Assembly: GCA_001600635.1 (NCBI GenBank)
Contig: BCKL01000006.1
Coordinates: forward strand, 853,875 to 917,874
Reading direction: 5' to 3'
From: Leucosporidium creatinivorum
Lineage: Eukaryota > Basidiomycota > Microbotryomycetes > Leucosporidiales > Leucosporidiaceae
DNA length: 64,000 nt
Within the stretch, counting starts at the first letter, position 1, and each line of letters opens with the position of its first letter. Below are positions 1-9,135 of the stretch, piece after piece. Both the position numbers and the translations under genes were made by a program. Below the pieces are notes generated by a model. That model did not search any database. It worked only from the letters and a program-made list of their open reading frames with translations, and was not told the origin of the DNA.

Positions 1-784
1 CCGAGCTGCGCCAAACTGCGCCGAACGCCAAAAACGTGGGAGAGGGAGGCGGTCGAGGGGAGTTGGGACTGATGAGATGCAGGAGAGGAGTTCAGANCCC
101 TAGTGAGCCGCGCGAGGTCAAATGGCGGGCTGTATCAAGCTACAGAGGGTTGGTGCGAGCGGCGGTCGGAAGTCCGGTGCGAGGGGACTCCTGTCCGCCT
201 GGGCGTGCACCGCTCGGTCAGCTGGAGAGCAGAGCCAAGAGTTTTAGTGCGGATGCCTTCCTAAGAGGAAGAGCTTAAAAGGCGAGCGAGCGACGAAACA
301 CAGGTTGGTTCCCTAGCAGTCACTTCTCCCCCTCCTCCTCGACGGCTCAACTTGCTTCTTCTGCTACAACTCCGCCTTCAAGGGAACGTTCTCGGTTTTG
401 ACCAAGCCTCGTTTCACAACTCGTGTGTGCATGTAGGTTCTCTCGTCTACCTTCGCCAGAGAGTGAGCGCTGACCGATCCTCTGCTTCTCGTTCACAGTC
501 AACGCTCGAGAGCTTGCATAGTGTCGTGAAACGGAACTCTCTGACGACTCTTCATCGGCAAAAGAGAGGAGACCGGAAAGTCGATTCCCTTCGTTCTTGC
601 TGCAAAGTGATACGCAGTAGCTTGTGGTCTTCCACGCCTCGCTCGAGGCCCTTCGCGAACTCGGCTGACGAAGCTCGGCGCTGGACAAGCCTTGATGAAC
701 GACCAATAATGTTCTGCAGAAAAAGCCCATCTACAAAATACTGCTGCGTATATTCAAGAGCATCTCCAAGCCTTCTCTCACCCC
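1..784. other. No gene recognised at left edge
   Basis: Short open frames occur on both strands, but none shows a known motif, good splice signals or protein-like composition. The stretch lies beyond the 3' end of the minus-strand gene that ends at 785. It may hold that gene's 3' UTR and part of a gene outside the window. One ambiguous base (n) lies near position 96. Confidence 0.5.
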
Positions 785-3028
785 TCACCACGCCGTTGCA
801 GCTCGCTTCGGCGCTGGCCCAGCTGCCGCCTCCTCCGCCGGTCTCCTTCTGCCTTGCCCGCCAATGGTCGGCAAAGACGTAGCCACTGGCATAGCAGGTT
901 GTGGAAGCTCACACTTCCCCATGAGGTAGCGAGGAGGCGGGAGCGAGATGGGGATCGGCGCCGAGGGAAGAGTTGGAGGATCCGTGTAGAGTTCACGAGG
1001 GGAGGGGCCCGTGGTATTGGACGTGATCGGAAGAAAGAGAGATGATGAGGATGCTGAGGAAAGCGAATAGAGCGAGGACGTCGACGAATTGGAAGCTGAA
1101 CGCCGAAGGAGCGCAGGCGCGGGCGACTGAGGCAGGCGGTAGAAGCCGCTCGGAGGCGCAGGGAGGGGCTGTTGCGAAGCAGAAAACGTGAGCGCTGCTC
1201 CAGCTGTCTCTCTCACCCAGACGCAGTTCTCACCTTCTGATCCAGGCGAGCGGGCGCCGTCCACGCTCGACTCGGCCGAGGTGGAAGGGGAGGAGGCCGC
1301 GACCCAGCCTCTGGGTCGGGGTATGGAGGCTTTGTCGGGGGCGAGGACGTCCCCAAGCGATGCTCGACGGATGGGGGAGTTGCCGTCGGTACGTCGAGGT
1401 CGTCGAGGTGAATGTCGACGGTTGGAGCAGGCGGAGGCGGTGGTCCTCGCTCTGGCTCGACCATGACAATCTTGACCATGACCTCCGCTCCTTCCTCCTC
1501 CTCCTCCTCGTCTTCCGACTCGATGTCGGACTCGCTATCCTCGTCAAACTCACTCTTGATGACGTCCGTGTAGTCCTCGACGATCCTCCTCATTGCAGCC
1601 GCTTCCGCGGCCACGCTCTCCTTCATCTCAGGCTCTCCCGTGGCTGCCCTGCGGACGACAAAGCCGCGAATTCTGCTGGCGACTCCGGCGAGTCGCGTAG
1701 TGGGCGCCGAGGCAGACATCGCCATGGCGGTGGTCGACTGGGCTTTGCGATGACCGATGGAGCGAGCGAGGGCGGCGGCTTGACCACGGTTGGAGGATGC
1801 GGGAGGGAAGACGAAAGTGAGTCGAGTAGGAGGTGCAGACATGCTGGCGGCTATGGCGAGTGCCACTGCGAAGGCAAGCGGAAAATCAGGCCTCGGCGCT
1901 CCTCCTGAGATTCAGTCACGACGCTACTCACCCTCGCTCTTCTCCCTCGCTTGTCGATAGCTCCCCAGACTCGCCCAGATCAACATCTCCCTTCCAGCGC
2001 TGACTCCTAGTCCCGCTCTCTCCCCAAGACGACTCCTCGCCACCTTGTCCCGTATCCGTCTGTCCAGCGTCCTCCACACCATATCTTCGTACACCGAGAA
2101 TCCACGCTCGTTTCGTCCAATCAGTGGAGTAGTGAACATCTGGCAGGGTGCTGCCGTTGTCGAAGGAGGTGGGCGAATGTAGCGGCGAGAGATCGGCTGG
2201 CAGGGCAAAGGCAGAGCGCCGAATGGGGAGGAGCTTCGACCGAGAGGGCTTCTTTTGTAGTTCCGTCGCGGTTCCCATGCGTTACTGAACGGTCGGCGCA
2301 TGCTGGCGGAGGGCGGCGAGAGTGGCGGCGGTGCCGAGAGCTGCATCGACGAGAAAGCAGAAGAGCTCAGGACGAGGGGAGGGGGAGGAGGGCGCCGGCG
2401 AGAGGTTGGGCGAGGGCTTGATGGGCGAGGGAATTCGGGCAGGTTGTACGCTGGCATTAGTAGGTTGTTGAAGGGGCGAGAGAGCGACGGCGACGGTTTC
2501 GCCGAAGCACGACCGGGGACTGGTGAGGGTTGCGCTGAGGATGTAGAGAGATCAGTGGTGCTCTGCAGCTTGCTGTCGACGCCGAACTCACCTTTTGCTC
2601 GGAAGAACTTCCCAGGAGACCGCGGACGCTGGCTCGGCTTCAAGGGCTGTCGACGACGGGGGAGGGGAGCAGCGAGTAGCAGGGATATCAGAGCGGTCGA
2701 CCTGGCAGAACGCCCAGCTTCTCGACCTCGTCCGCGACCGGCGCAAAGAGCAGCGAGTGGCAGGACAGGAAGAGGGAAAGCGAGCGCGCGGAGAGGGGGG
2801 TTGAGCGCATCAAGGCCGTGCGCTGTAGTCTTTCGGTGCTGATCTGAGCAGCTGAGCAGACACCGACAATAGCTCTGAGGGTACGAGTACCGTCAGCTCT
2901 TGTTCTCATGCAGCGGAAGAGGAGCAAACTCACCTCAAGGAAACGCGTCTCGCCGAAGCTTCCCTGCCAGCTCGGTCGAAGCTCTGTCGGCCACACCAGC
3001 CAGCGAGAGCAGCTTGTAGTCCTCGCAT
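785..3028 (-). CDS. Unrecognised multi-exon protein, probably membrane associated
   Basis: I do not recognise this protein. A continuous frame can be followed through about seven exons. The first runs from ATG 3028 to about 2934. Its intron has a CTGAC branch site and leads to an exon with a hydrophobic run (SLSLFLSCHSLLFAPV). Next come a Pro/Ser-rich exon with a second hydrophobic patch (FCFLVDAALGTAATLAALRQ), a charged exon (MVWRTLDRRIRDKVARSRLG), an exon with a third hydrophobic patch (VALAIAASMSAP), an acidic Asp/Glu run and a Pro-rich segment, and a Ser-rich C-terminal exon ending at 785. The intron near 2200-2290 needs a GTTCAG donor, so that junction is less certain. The 5' end could be the later ATG at 2810. 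The hydrophobic patches suggest membrane association. No family assignment is made. Confidence 0.5.
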
Positions 3029-3109
3029 TGACTCCCAGCGAGGAAGCTCGACGTTGTAAATACAGTGGAGCGCGTTGCAGCCCCTTTTGAAGTCTCCCTT
3101 CCCATGCCT

Positions 3110-3541
3110 TCAACCCCGGCGCTCCTCGAGATGCTTGACGAGATACTTGCTGGTATCGAGGAAGCGGTCGACGCAGTTGAGAAGACAGCTGCCCTCCGAC
3201 TTGGAGAACCGAGCGCCGATACTTGATGTTACGCACCTGGGAGAGAAGCGAGCTCAGAGAGGTCAGCCTTCAGCTCTCACCAGGCTACACAGCTACAGGA
3301 CAGCGAAACAGCAACACTAACTTGTCCCAGCACATCGAAGTCATATCGTGAATAGTAGCTTGCAGCTTTGCCTTGGTCTGCTCTTGCTCGATGAAGGTAG
3401 CGAGCTCGCGCTGAAAACAGTGGAGGGCGGCGGAGGAAGGGTTAGCAGAGCTTTTGATGCTCTACATGAGCTGCGGAGTAAGCTCACCTGGGTAGCGAGG
3501 TCGAGCTGCTCGGCGCCAGTCTGTTGTTGAGGGGCGGACAT
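3110..3541 (-). CDS. TIM8: Mitochondrial intermembrane-space import chaperone Tim8
   Basis: About 89 residues in three exons, matching the usual small-Tim length. Exon 1 starts at ATG 3541 (MSAPQQQTGAEQLDLATQ). Exon 2 encodes RELATFIEQEQTKAKLQATI and ends in MTSMCWDK. Exon 3 starts with C and continues to SCLLNCVDRFLDTSKYLVKH. Joined, these give the twin CX3C signature (CWDKC and CLLNC) that forms two disulfides in small Tims. The wording around the motifs fits Tim8 better than Tim9, 10 or 13. Tim8 pairs with Tim13 and escorts hydrophobic precursors such as Tim23 across the intermembrane space. Splice sites are canonical. RSM22 lies 187 bp upstream on the same strand. A diverged copy of exon 2 with flanking introns occurs at 7515-7735. 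Confidence 0.92.
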
Positions 3542-3728
3542 AATTGCGAATAGCGAAGGAGGGCAAGGAGAGAGTTGCGACCGGCCTCTGAAGTAAGCTT
3601 CGCATTAGAACCTCGCACAGTCGAGTTGAGCTGTGTTATAGTACAACAAGAGAGTCTAACTAACCCTACAAGGTCTATCATCCACGGCCTGACGACCCTC
3701 TGATCTCAGGTCCACTCGGCGACCGAGC

Positions 3729-5737
3729 TCAGAGGATCTTGAACTGCCCGTCCGGCCCAATCGTCAACTGAAAGTCTTGCACCTCTCCTTCCCTAGCGTC
3801 GCCACCCTTCTTCTTCACCGGCCGGTCCCAATCCCTGCCCTCCGCTCGCTCGGCCTTCTTGCTGCGGACCTTGCTCTTGCCCTTGCCGAACTTGTCCTTG
3901 GTGCCCGCTGCTTCCTGCGCGGCGCTGGCGATAGCTGCTGGTGCCGGCTGAGGTCCGTTCTTTGGTGCGTGAGGGAACGAGTCGCCCCAGGCGACCTTGC
4001 GGGCGTCGTAGTAGGCTTGTCGGCCTTGAGATTTGGGAATCGTGTGTCGCTCGAGAGCGCCTGGGGAGAGAAGCAAGGTCAGCGAGAGTAGCTCAAACGG
4101 AGAGCAGTTCAGAGCCATACCCGATGCAGTGCAGACCTCGAGGATAACATGGCCCGACCGCTTGAGAGGAGGAGCGACGAGCCGAGGCCAGGCGAGCTCG
4201 ACTCCCTCGGGAGTAGCAGGCTCGGGCTCGAGGGTCTCGATAGCCAGCTCGGAGGACTCCTCTTCCACCGCCTGCTGAAGGAGCTTCTCGAGCGTCTCTT
4301 CGGCGATGGCAAAGTCGGCGTGAGGTTGAGCCCGATGGAGACCGGACGATGGGCGTGTGCCGCGACGGATCACGACGTAAGAGAACTTGGCGTCGTCCTC
4401 GCCACGAGTGGTGTGCTTGGTGAGTCGGAGGAAGGGCGGTGAACGAACTGTGGTGTCAACAGGTCAGCAAAGCGGAGAAGGAGCAGCATGGAGACGACTG
4501 ACCTCGTTGCGAGAAGTGGCAGTAGGACTTGGTCGAGTTGTGTAGCGGACATGCGCCGTCGTGAGGACACTGCACAGCTCTACATCAGCTCGGGTACGCC
4601 TGAAGCTCTGTGACTACACTCACCGGTGCCAGGACGTAGGCTCCCTTCTTCGGCGCTGTCGGTCCCTCAACCTCAGCCAACTCGGCCTCCCAGTTCTTGC
4701 TCCTCCTTCCCAGCATCAGCAACTGCTCCCTCGCTTCCACGATCATCCTGCTTCCACCTGGCGTCCCCCTCTCCACCAAAACCAGCACCTCTGCTCCGCT
4801 CTCCCACATCGCTCGGACGAACTCCTTGCGCTTCTCCTTGGTGCTCAGCTCCCCCAGCGAGAAGGCGGCGACGGCGAGGGTGCGCTTGTTGGCGAGGTTG
4901 GTAGCAGAGATCTGCATCTTGGCGAGAGTGCCTTGATGGGCAGGCAGGGAGAGCTGGTGGACCGTTGCTGGGAGCTTCGGCGTTCCCTCGAATCGGCCTC
5001 CCTTGACCTCGACGATCCGCTGCGGCAGCGCACCAAGCATCGAGCTCCCCAGCTCGACCATGTTCCTCGACGCTTCCATCCCGACGTACTCCCGCTGCTC
5101 CCCTTTGCCCGTCGCCGGCCAGACTTCATCGAAAGCCCAAGCGGCGCTCGATGTCCCGCTGCCAAAGTCGAGGACTTGCCCGGGGATCCATTCCTCAGCT
5201 TGACCGTCGACCAATCTAAGTCGATTGCGAGCCATGGTGAGAGTGTGCAGAGTTGCGCCGTAGACGGAGGGCATGAGCCCCGCGAGGTAGGCGAGCGAAG
5301 TCGACTCGTCGTAGGTGGTCGTCAACGCCTGTCGGTCGCGATAGGATGAGGGAGGAGGGAGGATCGAAGATGTCTCGCGTAGATGGCTGTAAAGCGATAG
5401 TGCGTGGATTCGGAGCGCTGGACCATCGTCGGCCGCTGGATGTTTTTGTTGCGAAGGAGGGTCAGATCCTGGTACAGCGGCACAGGTGTAGTGAGAGCGC
5501 ACCGAGGATAGCCTTGTCCACCGCTTCCTGCAGCTCCCGTGGTACCTGCACATCTCCCCTGAGCGACTCGCCTCGCAGCGCTTCAGGCGACTTCTCAACA
5601 GGAGCAGCCGGCTCGCGAAAGGATTCCTGCAGACTGTTGTGGGCCGAGTTGATGTCGAGCTGTAGCCTACTGAGCGCATCCGTCTTCAGACCTCGTCGCA
5701 GGGCGGAGGCTGGCGCCAATGTCGAGCGAGCGAGCAT
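3729..5737 (-). CDS. RSM22: Mitochondrial small-subunit assembly methyltransferase-like protein Rsm22/METTL17
   Basis: Five exons read from ATG 5737. The N-terminus (MLARSTLAPASALRRGLKTD) is Arg/Ala-rich like a mitochondrial presequence. The core keeps the Rsm22 methyltransferase-like fold, with YLAGLMPSVYGA followed by a SAM-binding-like loop (QVLDFGSGTSSAAWAF). Downstream are the family's cysteines (CPHDGACPL, SYCHFSQR, and the Cys in HVILEVCTASG), which in METTL17 hold a 4Fe-4S cluster. RPPFLRLTK-type and SYVVIRRG blocks are also present, then GRQAYYDARKVAWGD and a Lys-rich tail. The protein acts in the matrix on assembly of the small mitoribosomal subunit. Introns are canonical, for example after YVLAP and after SFSQR-like HFSQR. 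The C-terminal Lys/Arg-rich extension ends in LTIGPDGQFKIL. Confidence 0.9.
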
Positions 5738-6081
5738 GTTGTGGTGGGAGGCGAAGGAGTGCGGGGGGCAACGAGCTCGAGGGCGATGCTGTCGTCGTGC
5801 ATTCTCTGGCTCTCGGCTCGAGGAGATGTATTCTGAGACGTCTGTGACTTGCTCTTCTGTGGCACAGAGATATCCCTCTAACGACAGAGCTTCGGCGCTG
5901 ACGGCCCCGTCCCTTCTGCCTGCTGCAGCCCTATGTCACCGCATTCTTCTCTGCTCCTCAGTCAGTAGATACCGGAGCTCCCGCCATGCTCTGGAGTGTT
6001 GGGGAGTGTAGCTTGAGGTAGAGTGGGGCTCGGAGGTGTTCTTGAAAGAGGCTCGGCGCTCAATCGCTGCTTCCTGAGATC

Positions 6082-6940
6082 TCAGCGGATCGTCTCGTGT
6101 TGCTTGAAGGCGACCGTCTGGAAGGGTAAAAGTCCATCGGTGATGAGAGGCCTGCGCGAGATGCTCTACGTCAGCAGGCTGGACTTGTCCAGCCTCAACC
6201 ATCGTCGCCGACTCACTGCCTCGGCGCAAAGATCCTGACTCCTCGTACGTGCGTGTCCTTGCCGTTCATGTGGTTCGAGATGATGGCGATCTGGATGAGA
6301 TGGGCACGAATCGGCTCTCCTCTGTAGCGACGTACAGCCAGATGATCAGCTCTCGTCCTCGCTCTGTCCGAAGCGCGAGAACTCACCCTTCTTCGCCTTT
6401 CGTACTCCCTCCAATCTGCAGATGCTGCCACCCATTCGGTTGCTGTAGGTCGACCCATCGCACCTCGTGCAAGTCGCCATGGTAGGTCCCGGCGCGCAGA
6501 GAGATCTTCTGAGGCGTGTACGAGTCGTCCTGCGAGACGTCGGCGTAGATGGAGATTTGCTGGGGGTTCAGACATGTCAGCTGGAGCTACTTGCAGCGCT
6601 ACAGGACAGCAAGACCTCACAGAGATCGACTGCTTCTTGCTAAACTGGATGTTGATCAAGTGAGGTTGGCCGCCCTCGCTCCTGCACGCGAGTGGGTCGG
6701 ATCAGCTGAGCCGCAGCGCTACAGAAACAGCAAAGCCGCGTACTGCCACAACGTCTTGATGTTGGGGTCGCTAAGGTGCTCGACGCCGTAGTTTGGCTTG
6801 GAGCTCGAGACGCTCCAAGCTGCCAGCGCTCCAATGTCGCGCAGTTGGCTGAGATCTGCTGCAGGGTTAGCGCTGTAGTTCTTTCTAGAGCTGTTGAGAC
6901 CTCACCTGCTCCCGGCGACTCTTGACGAGCGGCAGACATG
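6082..6940 (-). CDS. APC10: Anaphase-promoting complex subunit Apc10/Doc1
   Basis: Five exons from ATG 6940 give roughly 180 residues, the usual Apc10 length. The DOC domain is clear: DLSQLRDIGALAAWSVSSSK, then YGVEHLSDPNIKTLWQS, GGQPHLINIQFSKKQSI, QISIYADVSQDDSYTPQKIS, and LIQIAIISNHMNGKDTHVRG. The last exon, joined with a CTGAC intron, ends in HETIR, so the protein finishes with the Ile-Arg tail that docks on the TPR subunit Cdc27/Apc3. Apc10 helps recruit D-box substrates to this nuclear ubiquitin ligase. The frame seen without the last splice (ending RIFAPRQ then stop) is a misreading. The upstream side borders a region of gene fragments. Confidence 0.92.
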
Positions 6941-7210
6941 ATGTAGAAGGAGCACAAGGAGCGAAGGTGGCTCAGCGGCGCCGTTTCATTGCGACAAGGG
7001 GTCACGTGCCTGCAGTGGAGCAGCTACCCAGTTCTCTTGACAATCCGCCGCTACGAAGACCCAGCTCACTGCTGTAGAATGTCTGCAAGACCCTGATCGG
7101 CGAGGGCTCGGCGATGGTGTCTCTCCTGCTCGGCAGTGTTGAGCGGCTTCGATCACGTTTCTGCTCTCTGTAGACTCGCTGGATAACGTCTTACATCTGG
7201 TGTAGACTTA

Positions 7211-7365
7211 CACCAAGATGGTAAGCAGCCGCTCGTTTTGCGACTTCCTTCACGCTCCGCAAACTCACCTTTCGTTCTCCTCGGCGCCGCCCGCTTCCTC
7301 GCTCTCTGCTATTCTGTACTCGCCAGGGCAAGGGCACGCAGAAGCAGACAGCAAGGTACAGCAGC
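7211..7365 (+). pseudogene. Duplicated 5' fragment of SPB1
   Basis: About 150 bp are almost identical to 9129-9285, the start of SPB1. The copy holds a few bases of leader, the ATG (7218-7220), the whole first intron and the second exon (GKGTQK...). Differences are a 3-bp insertion in the intron and a few substitutions that change the exon 2 sequence. Homology stops abruptly just after the donor of the second intron. Because the intron is kept, this is a DNA-level copy and not retroposed mRNA. High identity inside the intron suggests a recent event. No open frame continues, so it should make no useful protein. Confidence 0.88.
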
Positions 7366-7514
7366 TTCCATCTGTACTGTCTCAGCACACCGCCCCACTG
7401 CTGTAGGTCGGCTGGAGGAGCGTTCTCCTTTCTCGGCGCTGGCTCGGCGGTCGCTCTCTCCTTCTCTACGAAGACCTCAAGCACGTCTGTGTTCTCTCTG
7501 AGTTGCTAGAGTAT

Positions 7515-7735
7515 CTTAGCTCTCAGCCAGCTACAGGACAGCAACACTAACTTGTCCCAGCACATCGAAGTCATGTCGTGAATGGTAGCTTGCAGCGTGG
7601 CCTTGGTCTGCTCCTGCTCGATGAAGGTAGGGAGCTCGCGCTGAAAACAGTGGAGGGCGGCGGAGGAAAGGTTAGCAGGGAGCTTCTGAAGGTCTACACG
7701 AGCTGTAGTGTGAGCTTGCCTGTGTAGCGAGGTCG
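7515..7735 (-). pseudogene. Duplicated internal fragment of TIM8
   Basis: Matches TIM8 positions about 3293-3510: the end of intron 2, all of exon 2 and intron 1 up to the end of exon 1. Exon 2 in the copy reads RELPTFIEQEQTKATLQATI then HDMTSMCWDK, two residues different from the intact gene. Exon 3 with the second CX3C motif is absent, and only the last few codons of exon 1 are present. The introns are retained but more diverged than in the SPB1 copy beside it, so this copy looks older. It lies in the same orientation as its source, 4.2 kb away. Confidence 0.87.
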
Positions 7736-7789
7736 AGCAGCAGCAAGTCAGCTCGGCGAAGGGCAGAAGGGCAAAAGGCAGACGGCTCA

Positions 7790-8388
7790 CCAACACAGAA
7801 GGGAGACTGGTCAGTGTGCTCCCATTTTCCAACATCCTGGATGTACCTGCGACTAGGAAGCATGCTGGAGAAGGCAACGAAGCTCGAGACCAGATCCTCG
7901 GCGCCGAACCGCTTTGCGAAGTCGCCACCGACCCCAGGCTCGCAACGACTGTCCCAGACCCGTTGCTCGCACGGAGCCAAAGTAGTTGTGGATCATGTGT
8001 CTTTCCTCTGCGGCGAGTGGAGGAGCGAGGTCATCAAGAAGCAGTGAGCGAGGAGAAGAGCTAGTCGGTCAGCGCGAACTCGGACTTCGATCGCCGAAAG
8101 AGCGAAACGGCCAAACTCACTGCCAACAGGGAGATTCCGATAGTGTAGGTGATCAAACCTCCACGCTTAAAGCGCACCGCTGGCCCACGAGCGAGCCTCG
8201 AGCCACTTGAAGTCACGCTCTCGGTAGGCAAGCGCCTCTGCCTCGGGAAAGGCGGGCACGACGACGAAATTGTCTTGGGCGAGAGCGTCACAAAAGTCGC
8301 CAAAGGGTCCTTTTTCGAGGAGGTTGTGGTACTGTCCGAGAGAGAAGAGTAGGTCTGGCGTCTCGGGGAGAGATGAAAGGGCAGACAT
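7790..8388 (-). pseudogene. Truncated relic of a phytanoyl-CoA-dioxygenase-like gene
   Basis: The first part, from ATG 8388, reads MSALSSLPETPDLLFSLGQY then FGDFCDALAQDNFVVVPAFP and AYRERDFKWLEA, like the N-terminus of fungal PhyH/DUF1479-type iron and 2-oxoglutarate dioxygenases. A second part holds RGGLITYTIG, and a third holds VWDSRCEPGV, FAKRFGAEDLVSSF and KWEHTDQSPF, where the family has W-x-H-x-D metal ligands. These pieces sit in different frames, with stops between them and no splice solution I could find. Coding matter stops at an intron donor near 7790 that leads straight into the TIM8 fragment. The C-terminal half of the domain is missing. Family naming rests on recalled motif wording. 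Confidence 0.6.
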
Positions 8389-9135
8389 GAGCTCGGCGAT
8401 GACGGCTGAGGTCACAAGAGACGATGGAGGGCGTGATAGGGGTGAAAGGCGTGAAGGAGCGGGGCAAGAAAATGTCTGAGAGGTAATAGAGAGAGAGTGT
8501 GAGCGCGCACCAGTGGCTGAGCAAGCCCCACCAGCGAGCCACCGCGGTCGAGCTCAAGAGATAGAGAAAGATACACTGTAGCGAATTCGGGCTACAGCGA
8601 GGCTCGTTGCTTCTCTTGTGAGCTTATTTGCGAGACCTGACCGGAGCATCCGAGTGCGGAACGAGGGAGTAAGAGCCGCAACAGCCGGCGAAGCCATCGC
8701 CGAGCATGTTGCTGGAGCTGTTCAGGAGCCTAAAGATTGATAGCCGGGTAGTGCGATACATAGAACGTTGAGCTCAGATCCCGACACCGGATATCAGAGC
8801 CACGCAGCAAGTCACAAAATGACAGAGAGGTGCCCCTCGGCGAGGTCTGCGAGTAACTGCCCCTGGGCTGCTGTCGAGTAAAGGATCTCGTCGGCTCGGA
8901 CTGAGTGGATACATATAGCAGTACTTCACTCTTTCGTATGGTGCTGCTGCAAGATTGTACAGCTCAAGATGAGCGAGCTCTCTCTCCGACTTCGCCTGCG
9001 ACCAAAAGTCGAAGCGCGCAAGGTCTCCCTCTCTTCCGCATCTTCTCGAGGACTTTGTCGTCTCTCACCTAAGTTCAAGTCGGCCCACACCGCCGCACTT
9101 CTCTACTCTACCACAGCACATCCTCTTTGACCAAG
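8389..9135. other. Intergenic, SPB1 upstream region
   Basis: No coding feature is supported. The last 200 bp before 9136 are pyrimidine-rich and probably hold the SPB1 promoter and leader. I saw no clear TATA element. Confidence 0.4.

Noticed and set aside
1924-2643. Frame beginning KPSQRPRSPGKFF taken as a gene start
   Set aside because: The first codon is TTG and a canonical acceptor lies 4 nt upstream. It is an internal exon of the 785-3028 gene read in the wrong frame, continuing into an intron.
7000-8600. Helitron carrying the gene fragments
   Set aside because: No convincing TC 5' end, CTRR 3' end with hairpin, or Rep/helicase sequence was found, so no mobile element is called. Only the capture-like pattern is reported.
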